A stretch of DNA of 64,000 bases from Sanghuangporus weigelae (lineage: Eukaryota > Basidiomycota > Agaricomycetes > Hymenochaetales > Hymenochaetaceae), in assembly GCA_033182465.1 (NCBI GenBank), contig CP137323.1:372001-436000 (forward strand). The letters run 5' to 3'. Under the pieces are notes generated by a model. The model was given only the letters and a program-made list of their open reading frames with translations. It did no database searches and had not been told where the DNA came from. Made by a program: the position numbers and the translations under genes. Shown in pieces: positions 11,072 to 23,243 of this stretch; positions within the stretch are counted from its first letter, which is position 1, and every line of letters begins with the position of its first letter.

Positions 11072-12768
11072 ATGTTGTTTTCATTCGTGGCGAGCGTATT
11101 CGCCACTGTCCTCGCTCTCCTTCCATCCGGACGGGCAGAGGCGAACCTTACTGAGGCCCAAATAGCCATCGTGGTTCAACGGCTCGCAGATGTCACAAGC
11201 CATAGGTGAGTTGTACTGATTATTCGACTCTGTGGGTTGCGTTCTCTGCGGGGTGCAGTACCTCCAATGAGCAAGGTAGTCGAGGACATCGTGTCCCCCT
11301 CCATACACATGCCAAGCTCGACTGGACGAGCGTCTCGTGCTGGCACCGTCTGCGCCACATGACTTGGCCTTGCCTTTTGCGTTATAGCTCTATCGTTTTG
11401 CAGAACGCTGACTGACCGTGGTTTCTGCAGTTGGGAATACGGTACACAGTCCCAGACTCTCATTGAGCTGCAGACACCTTCCTTCTCGGTACTCAATGAC
11501 ACGAAACTTCCTCCGCCTCGTAGCGCACCGGATTCGCTCAAGCCTGTATTTGATATCATCACTGAAATTGTCGTGAACCGGTCACGGCTTCTGGAAAAGG
11601 GTGACTACGAGGGTCCGCAGCCCCTCTTCCCAGATGAGGGCAGTTCAGCAGATCCGGCGAGCAACGGCGTCGACGCCCTCATAGCAGATTGGACTGGACA
11701 AAGCACAGACAAAATCGATTTCGGGCAAGCTGCTCAAGACCAAATGGATTTTCTCTGGTCTTCTGAGGTCCCAAAAACTAGCGATGGTGCGATCAGTCAT
11801 CGTAGAGAAGAAGCTCAACTTTGGTGAGCTCTCCGTGTTTACTTGCGCCGCGCTTCACGGTATTTAACGTCCTGGATTCTTTTCCTTATATAGGAATGAT
11901 TTCATATACATGGTACCGCCATTTTTGGCCTATGATGGCGTTCTGAAAGGGAATCAATCGATGGTTGAGGAAGCGTATAATCAGTGCAGACTATATCGCA
12001 AGTATCTCCGAGATTGGACAGCGGGCGGCCTCTGGAAACACATTTTACTTGGCTCATGGGACGACCAAGGTTATTGGAGCACAGGTCATGGGTGGGCCGC
12101 GGCTGGCATGTTAAGAGTTTACGGGACCATCAAGAACAGCCAGTACGCACATGAGTTGAAACGCGAGCTGTACGACTTGAAGAACTGGGTGTCTGAGGTT
12201 CACGACGCGATATACCCGCACATGGTAAGCGTTCAGTCTACTCGTGTTTGTTGCGCCGTCTGGAAGTGTGAGCTGACGTATCTCTACGAAATAGCGGGAA
12301 GATGGCATGTTCCACAACTACGCAAACAACCAAAGTACCTTCGTCGATGCTGCCTCCGCCGCTCTCGTCGCGTCGACCGTCTACCGCCACGCTCTGCTCA
12401 CCGGAACATACACTCACATCCCCCACGCGGAGTACGTCCGGCGCAAACTCTGGGCTCCCAAGTCTGGGGAAGGGAAGGACTTCACCGACTCATCCTCGTT
12501 CAAGGACTTTGTACACTTCACTCCCGACGGGTACCTCACTCCAGTAGTGAACCCGAACAACTTCGTGCTGGAGGGTGAGAAGAGTCCCGAGGGCCAGGCG
12601 TTCGTGATCCAGATGTGGGCGGCGTGGAAGGACTGGGTAGCCCATGGTGCTCCTGGCGCGGATGGAGAGCAGCACGGTGACTATGGTTCTGCGGACCAAA
12701 CTGAAAAGCGAGAGTTCAGTGCTCATAGAAGCCGCATGGCGCGCGTTAGACGCTCGATTCATGACTAA
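11072..12768 (+). CDS. Secreted six-hairpin glycosidase, GH105/GH88-like
   Basis: A second type of six-hairpin glycosidase, more distant than the tandem pair at the start of the window. The ATG at 11072 opens a signal peptide (MLFSFVASVFATVLALLPSG). After an intron at 11206-11430 the fold begins with SWEYGTQSQTLIELQTPSFS; then IITEIVVNRSRLL, an intron at 11824-11893, DFIYMVPPFLAYDGVLKGN, GLWKHILLGSWDDQGYWSTG, HGWAAAGMLRVYGTIKNS, an intron at 12225-12294, REDGMFHNYANNQSTFVDAA and a conserved-looking C-terminal part ending RRSIHD. The GHGWAAAGMLR block corresponds to the WxRAxGW block of GH105. Likely a secreted uronyl or pectin-fragment hydrolase; substrate unknown. The 225-nt first intron is long for this genome and could hide another small exon. 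Confidence 0.72.
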
Positions 12769-13556
12769 TGCGATACCATCTACCAACAACCCACTCGACT
12801 AGACGATGATACCTTACACAATCGGTTTCACACCGCCTTCTTTTCAAGCCACAATCGTTCGTTATTTCTCGGAGAACCAACAATGAACCGTTCCTTGCTT
12901 TCTTGCTATCTCGGACGGCACTCCCTTCATTCATCATGACGATTTCTTGATGTTATTCTCTCGCACCGTTCCCGTCGTAGCTCAAGGATTTATACCTTCC
13001 ATTCGTCATCTTCGAGGCGCATAACTTATTGTCTGTTGAGCCTAAATGGCCTAGTTGATCAATTAAATTATTTTTATCTACGTGCTGGAATCCATGAATG
13101 AGTGAGTCTGTAAAAAATCGCGGCTTTGCAAGAATTCCAGGAGGAAAGACTACGGTATGGTGAACACTATGGACTGTACGCCCGATCGACCGCGACTAGG
13201 AAGTCAGAGATCAGTCAGCTGGTCTAAAGAGATCGATGATTTCTACTAGATAAAAATAGCAGCTGTATTCTCACCCGCATATCCTAAAGCCATTACCATA
13301 GGAAAACACTTAGACTGATAAAAGCTCCCATGCACTGAACTTACGGTCGTTATCTCGAAGAATGATGACTCAGGCATCGGACCTTGGAGACAATAAGCTC
13401 ACACCAAAAAGCTTCTCGCCGGAGAATACAGTCACAAGCTATTATAACTTCTCAGGCTTCAAGTGTGCGTCCTAGTTCTAGATAAGCACCATAGATGCGA
13501 GAGCTGAATGTAATTTCTCTCCTTGCATATGCATATCAACGCCTACATACGGCCAG
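12769..13556. other. Intergenic region upstream of OYE copy 1
   Basis: No coding exon seen. It holds the 3' flank of the glycosidase gene and the promoter of the first old yellow enzyme gene. Confidence 0.5.
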
Positions 13557-14915
13557 ATGTCGAACTCCGGAGCAAAACTCTTTCAGCCCATTCGAGTAGG
13601 CGGCGTCGAACTCGCCCACCGCGTTGTCCTAGCACCTCTCACGAGATACCGCGCAGACGATGCCCACGTACCCACAGATCTCATGGTCGAGTACTATGCT
13701 CAGCGCGCAAGTGTTCCGGGCACGCTGTTGATCACCGAGGTTGCCTTCATCGCTCCGAGAGCAGGTGGATTTAACAACATCCCAGGGATCTGGAGTGAGG
13801 AACAGATCGCGGGATGGAAGAAGGTATAAAGGATTCGGGTCACTTGAAGCACGTTACATACGTAGTTGGTTCTGATATGGACTTGAAGGTCGTTGATGCC
13901 GTCCATAATCAAGGCTCCTTCATTTACATGCAGCTTTGGGCTCTTGGTCGCGCAGCGCAACCTGCAATCATTTCGCAACCCGATTCGCCGAGGAATCCTG
14001 GAGGACCTTATCCATATGTATCGGCATCCGACATCCCGCTTTCTACTCACAATGACGGAATCAAGCCGCGTCCGCTCACGAATGAAGAAATTATTGAGTA
14101 TATAGATCTCTATGGCCAGGCTGCGTATAACGCGGTCCATGGTGCCGGCTTCGACGGCGTTGAAATCCATGGAGCGCACGGATACTTGATAGACCAATTT
14201 ACACAGGACGTGTCGAATAAACGTACGGACCAATGGGGAGGAAGCATAGAGAATCGCATTCGCTTTGCACTAGAAGTGACGAAGAAAGTAGTCAGTGTCG
14301 TTGGTGAGGAGAGAACGGGAATTCGGTTAAGCCCATTCAATACCTTCCAAGGTAAGCATGCATGGCAACATGATTACTGCACCATGCGTCCCTCATCCGC
14401 AGAAATAAAGACATGAGAATGAACCATCCTCAGCCAACGTTTGCTGCGCTCGTTTCACGTATCAGGGACGCCTATCCACGTTTCGCCTATTTGCATGTCG
14501 TCGAGCCTCGTATCGCAGGCGCCTCGGACCGCACGCCACTAGAAGGAGAGTCGAATGATTTCCTTCGTGTAATTTGGAAAGGACCGGATAGCGTGAAGAA
14601 TGGGTCTGTGTACATCAGCGCCGGCGGATACACCCCCCAGGATGCTCTCGAGCACGCGCAAAAATACGAGGAACTCGTTGCATTCGGGAGGCACTTCATT
14701 TCAAACGTGCGTGCACCTCACGTTCTAGTTCTTCACTGTACCTTTTTATTCATATCTTACAGCCAGATTTGCCCGCACGGATAAAGAACAACATTCCATT
14801 CGCGTCATATAACCGTGATACGTTCTATACGGTAGGCCGTCCAGAAGGATACACCGACTATCCGTTCGCGGATGATGAGACCGAACACAAATACCAGGAG
14901 AAACGTGCAGAGTGA
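13557..14915 (+). CDS. Old yellow enzyme (NADH:flavin oxidoreductase), copy 1
   Basis: FMN-dependent ene-reductase that reduces activated C=C bonds with NAD(P)H; the natural substrate is unknown. It is a TIM barrel of about 393 residues, starting MSNSGAKLFQPIRVGGVELA. Family blocks: HRVVLAPLTRYRA (FMN-binding PLTR), GTLLITEVAFI, MQLWALGRAA, NPGGPYPYVSASDI, GFDGVEIHGAHGYLIDQF (His-x-x-His active-site pair), RTDQWGGSIENRIRF, NGSVYISAGGYTP and FGRHFISN. Exons are 13557-13823, 13889-14351, 14411-14706 and 14763-14915, all joins in frame. The C-terminus reads PDLPARIKNN to YPFADDETEHKYQEKRAE. One of five paralogues in the window; it shares all three intron positions with copies 3 and 4. Convergent with the methyltransferase gene, about 300 bp away. 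Confidence 0.9.
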
Positions 14916-15217
14916 AAGTAGCGAGATCGCTTACGTTAGCTGTTTCCTGCGGGTACTTTGAGATCAGATACCAAATGAAATGCAGCGGAGGATTCGGGAT
15001 ATGAGAGTGAGGAAAGATAGGAGGCGACCACTGCTTCCTTTTCTTGGGATGTGGTCGAGACGGACCGAAAATGCAATGCAGATTATGATAGATGAAGTTG
15101 AATTGCCTGTAGATCAGCGAATATTTAACACATAGATATTGGAAGCCTCCAGTAGGATATGCTTAGTATCGATGAGATCCGAAAATCAGAGAAAGTAAGA
15201 TGAATCACTGATACGAC
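14916..15217. other. Short convergent intergenic region
   Basis: Probable shared 3' flank of OYE copy 1 and the methyltransferase gene. No coding exon or clear terminator hairpin seen. Confidence 0.5.
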
Positions 15218-16460
15218 TCAAGCTTTTTTAGCTAGTATGAGCGCCAGTGGCCACTCGATTTCTATTTCTCCCGAGTCCAGATCATCCCGAGACTGACGAT
15301 TGTCTACGTCACGTATTCCATTCTTCAACGTGTTTATGAACCGCCGTACGATGTCACCGTCTGGATGCTTTGCGTCATCCGGGTATTCGGCCTGGAAATT
15401 GTTCAACGAGGAAAATGAACGAAGATACGCTTCGAAATCATCCCAAGACATCTTCTTGCTCAGAACGACGGGTCGGGCGTAGGAAACGTCAGGGAAATGA
15501 GGACCTAAGAATCCCAAGAGGCAAATCAGAGGAAGGTCCGAATTAAGCAGAAGCGAATGATCCACCTGAGAAATAGATGCGGCGTTCGGAGTGGAATTGG
15601 CCGTAGGCTACAGAGTTCGGACCTGGTATGTCTCGTAATAGGTTTTCAACAATGCTTCGACCCGGTTGCTGCCAATGTGGTCCTAGGCTCGTAGCACGGT
15701 CACTTCCATGAGTGTAGGCGTCTATCAGAGGTGTCAACGAAGGGTAGCGCGTCAGACGCATTTCTGAATAGCCCTAAACAGCAAATGCAATCTTCAGCGT
15801 GCTAATACGAGGCTCAAGCGGATTCATCGGGACTAACCCAAATTGCTACTGTCCCGTTAGGTCGCAACACTCGAGCCAACTCGGGCCAAAGCCGTTCCCA
15901 ATCGAACCAATGTGCAGCCTGAGCTGCAATGTTATGAGCACACTACAGATAAGTAAATCTTAAACAACTGAATTAAAGAAACAGTGCCCCGTACCAGCGA
16001 CAACTAGGTCGATACTATCCTGCGTCAGGAAGGAAAGATCTTCTGCTGGACTCTCGACAAATTTGAAACGCTCTTTGAGCTGATTCATTCCTTGTCGTGA
16101 CAATTCTTCATCGATATATTTGCGCCCAGATTCAATCATCTTCTTGCTCGGATCCACTGCAGTGATTTGGCTGAATCGGAGTAGATTTATAGTCGCCTGC
16201 CCTGGGGTCAAAGGATGCTCATCGAATATTCTTCAATGACAACGAATGCAGTTGTATGGCGACTCACCAGTCCCACAGCCTAAATCAACTGCGTGTTGCC
16301 AATACTGCCGCGGATCTCCTCCAGATCGACCTCGCCTAGATCTGAATGCTGCTCCGAACTCATGATAACGAAAGATAAAATCGTACAGTTGACCTGGATA
16401 CGTTGGGCGTGACGCCGAATATAGTTGCGCACTGAATGTCGATTTCGCAAATGTGGTCAT
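15218..16460 (-). CDS. SAM-dependent methyltransferase (class I, trans-aconitate methyltransferase-like)
   Basis: A small-molecule methyltransferase of the Rossmann (methyltransf_11/25) type. The ATG at 16460 (MTTFAKSTFSAQLYSASRPT) starts a typical N-terminus for the TMT1/CRG1-like fungal group (SRPTYPGQLYDFIF). Motif I reads HAVDLGCGTGQATINLL, joined across an intron whose phase restores GTGQ. Then come ITAVDPSKKMIESGRKYIDE (acidic loop), VESPAEDLSFLTQDSIDLVV and, after another intron, AAQAAHWFDWERLWPELARV plus LRPNGTVAIWGYSEMRL. The C-terminal exon ends EIEIEWPLALILAKKA. About 330 residues, four or more introns. Divergent from OYE copy 2 across an AT-rich palindromic spacer and convergent with OYE copy 1. 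Substrate unknown; membership of a local biosynthetic set is inference. Confidence 0.82.
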
Positions 16461-16574
16461 CTCGAACAATTGCTGTTAAACAGAAAGACCTTGTCGTCAC
16501 TGCCGTCGGGTAGCTACGAGACCTGCAGGGGACGATTGGCATGGCAGGACAGCAGTCCATCCCACCACGTGATA

Positions 16575-16616
16575 CATAAATATATATATATATATATATT
16601 ATAGTATATATTTATG
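16575..16616. repeat. AT microsatellite inside a perfect inverted repeat
   Basis: About ten AT units (16580-16599) are framed by CATAAATATATA (16575-16586) and its exact reverse complement (16605-16616), so the stretch can extrude as a hairpin or cruciform. It lies about 115 bp upstream of the methyltransferase start. Confidence 0.7.
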
Positions 16617-17136
16617 CTTCCGTGTATGAAATCTTGATTGATTGGATTGAGGGATTGATTTGCATAGTTCATTCAGTGAAATCCTGAACACCCGCTTGCA
16701 ACGAATATGGTTTGGACAAAGGCGTTCCCTGTACATGTACATGAATAAGCGACAATCTGAATAAACTAGAAAGCTTCTTGTCTTAACAACCACAGAGCAC
16801 GGCCTTGGCTGAGAAATAGAGCAGAGCACAAATGACCAAGCATACAACTATCTTTCGACTGTTCAGTTGCGCAACTTTGCGGAACGAGCAGCAAAACTGC
16901 AACAAAACAGGCTGAGAGAGCTCGTCGGACAGTCTCGGGAATTACAAAAGCCGGGCCGAGCCTATCGCCGCTCGGGAGATATGTACCTAAGAACTTACAA
17001 AAATAGTTCTCCCTTGAAGTCGATTTGTAAACGGATAAGTAATGAGGCCTGTGGATAGATGAATGTTATTGGAAATTGATGAGTAATTCGAATCGAAAAC
17101 GAGAACTTTCTAGGAGAGGAACCATGAGTCGTCTTG

Positions 17137-17143
17137 TATAAAA
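17137..17143 (+). promoter_or_regulatory. TATA box of OYE copy 2
   Basis: TATAAAA sits 95 bp upstream of the ATG at 17238, a normal distance in fungi. Pattern match only. Confidence 0.5.
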
Positions 17144-17237
17144 TCGGGTGGTCGGGAAACGAGATGAAAGTCAACGCTTCCACACACTTTCAAAGGTGAT
17201 TTCCGCAGTAAACCGTGTTCTTCCTACTTTTAAAAAG

Positions 17238-18563
17238 ATGCCAAACGAGGACGCGAAGCTGTTTCAACCAATCCGCGTTGGCAACCTGAACCTCGCCCAC
17301 CGCGTTGTCCTCGCCCCGTTGACTCGGTACCGAGCGTCTGAGGCGCATGTCCCGACGGATTTTATGCTTGACTATTATTCACAACGCGCAAGTACTCCAG
17401 GTACTTTGTTGATCACAGAAGCGACTTTCATCGCCGCAAAGGCAGGTGGATACGACAATATTCCGGGCATCTGGAGTGACGCACAGGTCGAAGCTTGGAA
17501 GAAGGCGAGTCATGGGTTCCTTCGCTTTATTCGTTCCAGCGTATTAAGGACCACATAGATTGTAGATGCTGTCCATGCACGCGGCTCCTACATCTATCTG
17601 CAGATGTGGCAGCTTGGGCGAGCCGCTGATCCCGAGGTTCTCGCCAGGCCTGATTCCCCTTCGAACCCGGGAGGCCCGTATCCATTTGTATCTGCATCCG
17701 ACATTAAAACGCCCGAAAAACAAGACGGCCCAGCACCGCGTCCGTTAACGCATGAAGAAATCCTCGAATACATTGAACTCTTCGGTCAGGCTGCACACAA
17801 TGCAGTGCACCGTGCACGGTTTGATGGAGTAGAGATTCACGCGGCTCACGGGTATCTCATTGATCAGTTCACTCAAGATGTATCCAATAAGCGTACCGAC
17901 GTGTGGGGCGGAAGCATCGAGAACCGGACGCGTTTTGCGCGAGAGGTCGTCAAAAAGGTCGTGAGCGTTGTCGGAGAGGAACGAACTTCAATCCGATTGA
18001 GTCCGTTTAACACATGGCAAGGCATGCATATGGAGCACCCTCAGCCAACCTTTGCATATCTCGTTTCTCGCATCCGCGAGGATCATCCACGCCTTTCGTA
18101 CCTCCACGTAGTCGAACCACGAGTAGCAGGGATCTTCGACAGAACTCCCTCCTCCGGCGAATCCAATGAATTTCTTCGCGCCATTTGGAAGTCTCCACAG
18201 GCAGCTCAGAACGGTTCAGTATATTTTTCTGCTGGAGGTTACACGCCAGAACGAGCGTTGCAAGGCGCCGAGCAGGCTGATGACGTTATTGTATTCGGAC
18301 GCTTCTTCATTTCTAATGTAGGTTCCCTTCTTCTTACCTTCACTCGCGATATTGAAGTACTTTCCGACATTCCGCAGCCCGACCTCCCGACACGCATCAA
18401 GAAGGGCCTCCCGCTGACTCCGTATGACCGCAAGACATTTTATGACGCGTTGAATCCGAAAGGCTACATCGATTACCCGTTTGCCGATCCCGAGGCCGAA
18501 GCTCATTATAAATCGAGAAAAGGACTTCGTAATGGCGCTCCAAGCGAACAAACACCCGAATAA
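17238..18563 (+). CDS. Old yellow enzyme, copy 2 (lacks one family intron)
   Basis: FMN-dependent ene-reductase, substrate unknown. It starts MPNEDAKLFQPIRVGNLNLA and shows LAPLTRYRA, GTLLITEATFI, LQMWQLGRAADPE, GFDGVEIHAAHGYLIDQF-type active site (read as RFDGVEIHAAHGYL), RTDVWGGSIENRTRF, NGSVYFSAGGYTP and FGRFFISN. One intron follows the ...QVEAWKK exon and another lies at 18318-18377. The latter is 60 nt with no in-frame stop, so its retention would simply add 20 residues. The intron that copies 1, 3, 4 and 5 carry after ...FxTFQ is absent: the codons run straight through TWQGMHMEHPQPTF. The C-terminus is longer than in the paralogues (LRNGAPSEQTPE). About 400 residues. Convergent with the FAD monooxygenase about 210 bp downstream. 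Confidence 0.88.
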
Positions 18564-18774
18564 CTAGAGACTCCGAGTTCTATCGCGGCATCCGTATCAT
18601 TGCTGAAGTGTATTCTTGAGAAGATAGTTTTTAGACGTCCTGGCACTAGGAAAGACATCACATGATGTAAAGAAGCAATAATTGTTACTGGATAAATAGA
18701 TCATTCATACATTACGACTGATAAGGATGAAAACAACATACGATGCAAAGTTCACTCGTTCAATCGCTCATGCC

Positions 18775-21200
18775 TCATACTATCAAGCCTATCGCCTCGC
18801 GTGCCCACCATAATTCAACTGGTTCGAATGGATCGTACAACCACTCAGCACGCTTCTCGTCTTCGCTCAGGAGCCCACCTTCTCGTAGCGTTTCGTCACG
18901 TATTCTCTGATGCTCGCCATCCTCAAGTAAGAATAAATTCCGGCCTTCCCTCAACGTGAGTTGTACGCGTATACACTGAGGACGACGTAGTACTGAGAAG
19001 GCATGGAGCAGGTTGGGAACGAGGTCTGGAGAGTGTATGTCGAATCCCGGACGAACATTCAATGGACTTATGGAGAGCTTGCGAAACAGGGCACCGAGAG
19101 TCAGGGCATCGAAAACAGTATTATTAAGCGTCTGATGTGTAAGGGGCTTATCACCGAAATTAACGATTAGATTTGTCAACGGGAACAAATACGACACACC
19201 AGAAGCGAATGGGCTGCTTCTCCCATTACTGCTACTCGTCCTGAGTTGCTTATCCACTTCTCCAAAGGATTATAATCAAGTACCGGTTCATACGTTGCCG
19301 AATCCACGAGCGCAATTAGCTTTCTTACTCTGAATTATGCAATACACAGGTCAATCGTCGTAGAATCTGAGAAGCTAAGCTGACGGATACGTACATTGGA
19401 CACCAGTCTGCAACTTCACTCTTCATTTGATGTGCAATAACTTCACCTTCCTCGATGATAGGAACACCATGCCTCCAACCGCCGCTCACAGTAAGGGATA
19501 CATACAAACTTCTATAACTCTTAAGAGGTTCGCCGACATATGAGACGAGGCGGAGGTTAAATAAGCAGAACACGTACGATAGGATACGCCAACACAAATC
19601 TGCCAGGACCAAGCCAAGTTACTAGTTTGCCTGTCAGGCCCCTTAGATCTGGATCCTCAAGGAGACGCAATGTGGATACCGTCACCCTATCAGTAAATTG
19701 GTCATAAAATTCGACGTGATGGACAGAGAGCAGAGAAGCTCACTTGAAAGCTCCGTCTTCACGCACTACTTCGCCGCTGTGTCCATCATTGCCACCTGAC
19801 CCAATGGCATCCAATACTTTCGATTCTGGACCTTCTGTACCTAGAACGGCATCTGCCTCGATCCTCTCACCAGAGGTTAACACAACCGCAGGCTTAAACG
19901 GTCCCGGCGCTTTCTCCATTTCGCCATTCGGTTTCGTGGCAGAAGAAGGAATGTCTATAGGAAGATCCTCAGTCGAGAAAGGACCACGTTCGGGCGACCG
20001 AGAAGGGAGATTACGCAAGAGATCGCTCAGAGAAGCGTCCGTTCCGGAGTACGGAATGGAAGCATTAGATAGTGGAGACAGATAGTCGTACTCATCATCG
20101 TCAAGCTGAATAAACGACTCCCGTACTCTTCGGCGCCGTTTGCGATCTTGTTTAGGCGACGCAAAGGCATAGGCGCTGTGTGTATTTTGAGATTTGAACT
20201 CCTTGTATTCTCCCGTTCTCGTAGATTCACCTTGAAAATGTAAACACTGAGCAGCTATAGTGCAAAGCTCATGGTATGAAGACTTACTTATGCTGGAGTC
20301 CTGATAAGGAGGAGAAGAGGTACCAGGTAAGACCGATCTTACTATGCCACGTGGACGAAGCTCGATGCGCGGGTGAGATAGGCAGGCATCACGTAGAACA
20401 GTAAGGAGCACATTTGTCTATTGCCATAAGCATTAGGTGCAATTAAGTACTAATAATGACAACCCACATCTATTCCATACATTGCCACATCTTCACCAGT
20501 GGGAACAGTGTACGCTTGAGTTGTCAGAACTTGACCAGTCGAATCTGCCAGCAGGTCAGACCGCAAGATCAAAAGAAGTTTCCATCCAAATGATCTCACA
20601 TCGTTGCAACTGATACTCCTTCAGACGGATTCCTTCATCTTTGATCCTCTCTCCGATACTAAAGAAGTCACTCGCCGGCCCCTTGCCCTTCCACCTGCCC
20701 AATCTACTCTCTGAGTCGAAGGGTGTGCCTCGCTGGGGGGTGTGGTAAATTTGTCCTCTCCATCTCCCGAGTTCATCGAGATATGAAAGTGTCCGAGCAC
20801 TCAGAAGAGCACCTCGTGGGACATCATCATTTCCTGGAGCAGTGAGAGACCCAACTCCCACATTGACGAGGGTGACGCGAATCTGCTCCGACTTTGCTAG
20901 TGCGAGTGCCGTCATGAATGCTCCTACATCGCCGCCTACAACGACTAAATGTAATTCAGGCTCATCAACTTCTCGTCTTCCGGACTCGAGAGCTGTAGCT
21001 TCATCTCTATACGGATCAATCGCGGTAATAGCATTTCCTTGCTCCAAATGTTGGTACGGATCAACACTTGAAGCAAAGGGCGAGTGCAAGATTGGCGATG
21101 TGCTTGGAATCTGCTCGGTCGACGAGGAACCAGGACCACGGAGTGTGTCGCGAGTGGTAGCATCAGAGACGTCCAGTTTTAAATTGAAAGCAGATGGCAT
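18775..21200 (-). CDS. FAD-dependent monooxygenase (PHBH/salicylate hydroxylase-like) with a large insert
   Basis: Flavoprotein hydroxylase of the aromatic-hydroxylase (PHBH) fold; substrate unknown. The ATG at 21200 starts MPSAFNLKLDVSDATTRDTL. The FAD Rossmann motif is LHLVVVGGDVGAFMTALALA, an imperfect GxGxxG. A DG-like motif follows in the middle (ERIEADAVLGTEGPESKVLD), then WLGPGRFVLAYPI, and the GD motif appears as RVAVMGEAAHSLL near 19210, spliced to TLNNTVFDALTLGALFRKL. The C-terminus is DPFEPVELWWAREAIGLIV. Between the Rossmann half and the DG motif lies a roughly 100-residue Ser/Pro/Asp-rich insert with a basic run (KQDRKRRRRVRE). At least six introns. Exon edges around 19260-19740 and 20240-20560 are uncertain. 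Its 5' end faces the Kex2-type peptide gene across 2 kb. Confidence 0.72.
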
Positions 21201-23243
21201 TCCTTAAGAGGCCGTAGTCGAAATACGACTGGTAGGGTCAAGGTCTTCGTTATCAGAGCTAAGAGGAATGTCGCCTGGAAGAGAGTCGTAGGACTGTGTC
21301 ACAACGCAGATGGTGGAGTACAGATTGAAGTGTCGTTACCACGAAGTCTACGGTGGAAATGTCATCACGAAAACCGAGACGAAAGCTGACGGGATCAGAA
21401 GACCCCTTCCGGACTTGGACCATTCTTCCAGAAGGAGTCAGATCCGTGGTTTAGGCCCGCTGAACTCCGAAAGATGTTCGGTTCTTAAGACGCCGAGGAA
21501 CTTTGTAGATATATCTTCATCCAGCAAATAGGGGATAGGAGGATGGGTCGATCTACATGGAGGTCAAAGAAGAAGTCAGAAAGTAAATTTTGAGTTCGAA
21601 TCCGGCGTCAGTATACTGACCAAAAAGGAAAGAGGAATTTTCCGATGGAGTCTCGCGCGTTTCAACCTCGACGCTCAATAGTCGTGTCTTTTGCTTCCAC
21701 ATTCTACGTCAAATGTCGGTTCATCTGAAAGGAGGACGTGCTGTGTCTAGCGCGACTCAAGAAGCCATCCACGCCAAGGAAAAAATTACGTAACTGGCGA
21801 AGAAACGGAGGCAGCTCAGTTGCGCCTAAGGCGGAAGTCAAAGATCTGAAGCTTTTAAAAAAAGATTTCTATTTCCAATGACCTCATGGAACACGAGCGT
21901 ATGTTTCATTTTATCCGAACAGCAAACCGTCTCAAACGGCGCTCACAGAGATGAAGAAGAACGATGGCAGAGGAGATCTAGCTCCAGCGTTTGGATACTA
22001 CATATATTTGATTGATTAGGAAAATATATACTCTATTTCTTCTCAGCATCAAGTGCGTATGGATTGATGTATAAGATGGTCGCAGCATTGCAAAGCGAAC
22101 CTATTTAATGCTCCTTGCATTGTTCTATTGAAAAATGAATCAGCGTCGCCAGCGGGGATGATCTACAGTATCTGAAGATTCCCTTGCCTGCCATTAGACT
22201 TCCGAAAGATAAACCGGGGTCTTACATGTTGGAAGGTCGATAAGCTCTGTGGGTAGACAATGCTTCTTTCATATGAGGAGATGTAAGAATTACTCTAGAA
22301 CTACTCTGAGAAACTATCGTTAGAATCAGATGGGGGGAACTACTTCGGAAGACGTGGGCCCTTGCCCCATTACGAAGTATTACTATACATGTCCATTTTA
22401 CTAAACATTGTATTCCTTGAGTCTGATACAACTGACTTCTTTTTATCTTAATTACACAGACTTACGTCTTGGTTAGTGCCGATTGTCCATCTCTTTCTCG
22501 AGCCGTCCATGCACACATAATGATGAACTCCAAGTCTATACCGTATCAAGAAACCAGAGTTTCGTCTTTCTAGACCGTTATGTGCAGTCGTCTATCCTTT
22601 ATTCTCTGAGGTGACTTCCTTATACAATCCATGAGTAAAAAGAGATTGGATGACAACAGATTAGGCATCTGGACGATTCCTACTCATGCGAGAACAAAGC
22701 TGCACAGGCACGTACAGTATACTGGTAACTAGGAGCCAGGGGAGATTTGATTTACAAGAGCTCGTTGATATCGGTGGGCAGTGATACTTCGGAAAGCAGA
22801 TGAAGAAACTCGTAGCCCATTTTCTATGTTTTTTAAAGGCATAGGTATGCTGAACTTCTAAACATCACAGAGCACCTACAAGGCCATTATTTTCCTAGTA
22901 TCTGCTCCGGCCGTCGCTTCTTTCCATTGTTTCCAGGAACCCGAACCGATCAATTTCGGTTTAGTCTCACGTGCCACAAACTTTGAGGAAATTTCTTTGC
23001 AGAACATTTTCGTCAGTTTATGAATAGAAAGACAGTGATGGCGTGACAAGTGTGAACTTATCAGTAGGGTTCCCACATGCTCCATCCATTGATGCAATAA
23101 TGAAATTCATAAAAGCGCCCGCAGCCCTCGATAATTCAGTCCTGTCAGTATCCTCAATCACATCTTCATCACCTTCATCAACCACACTCACTCCGCTCTC
23201 ATACTTCGCCTAATCTTCTGCGAAAGCCAAATATTGTCCCGCT
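21201..23243. other. Divergent 2-kb intergenic region
   Basis: No gene is recognised between the FAD monooxygenase and the peptide precursor gene. The part next to the latter (about 23100-23243) looks like a promoter and leader: an ATAAAAG element at 23109 and then CATCAC/CATCAAC-rich, C/T-rich sequence up to the ATG. A T-loop-like string near 21594 does not belong to a tRNA. Confidence 0.5.

Larger units (their letters stand above)
16461..17237. other. Divergent promoter region between the methyltransferase and OYE copy 2
   Basis: No gene seen. It carries an AT dinucleotide palindrome (16575-16616) near the methyltransferase and a TATA box near OYE copy 2. Minus-strand frames 16599-16847 and 16995-17183 are not supported. 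Confidence 0.5.

Noticed and set aside
18318-18377. Reading OYE copy 2 straight through this stretch as coding
   Set aside because: It is open in frame, but it has a GTAGGT donor and CCGCAG acceptor at the exact site of the family's last intron, and the paralogues lack the extra 20 residues.
21585-21620. tRNA-like T-loop string GTTCGAATCC
   Set aside because: The flanking bases do not form a T-arm stem and no matching acceptor, D or anticodon arms were found.
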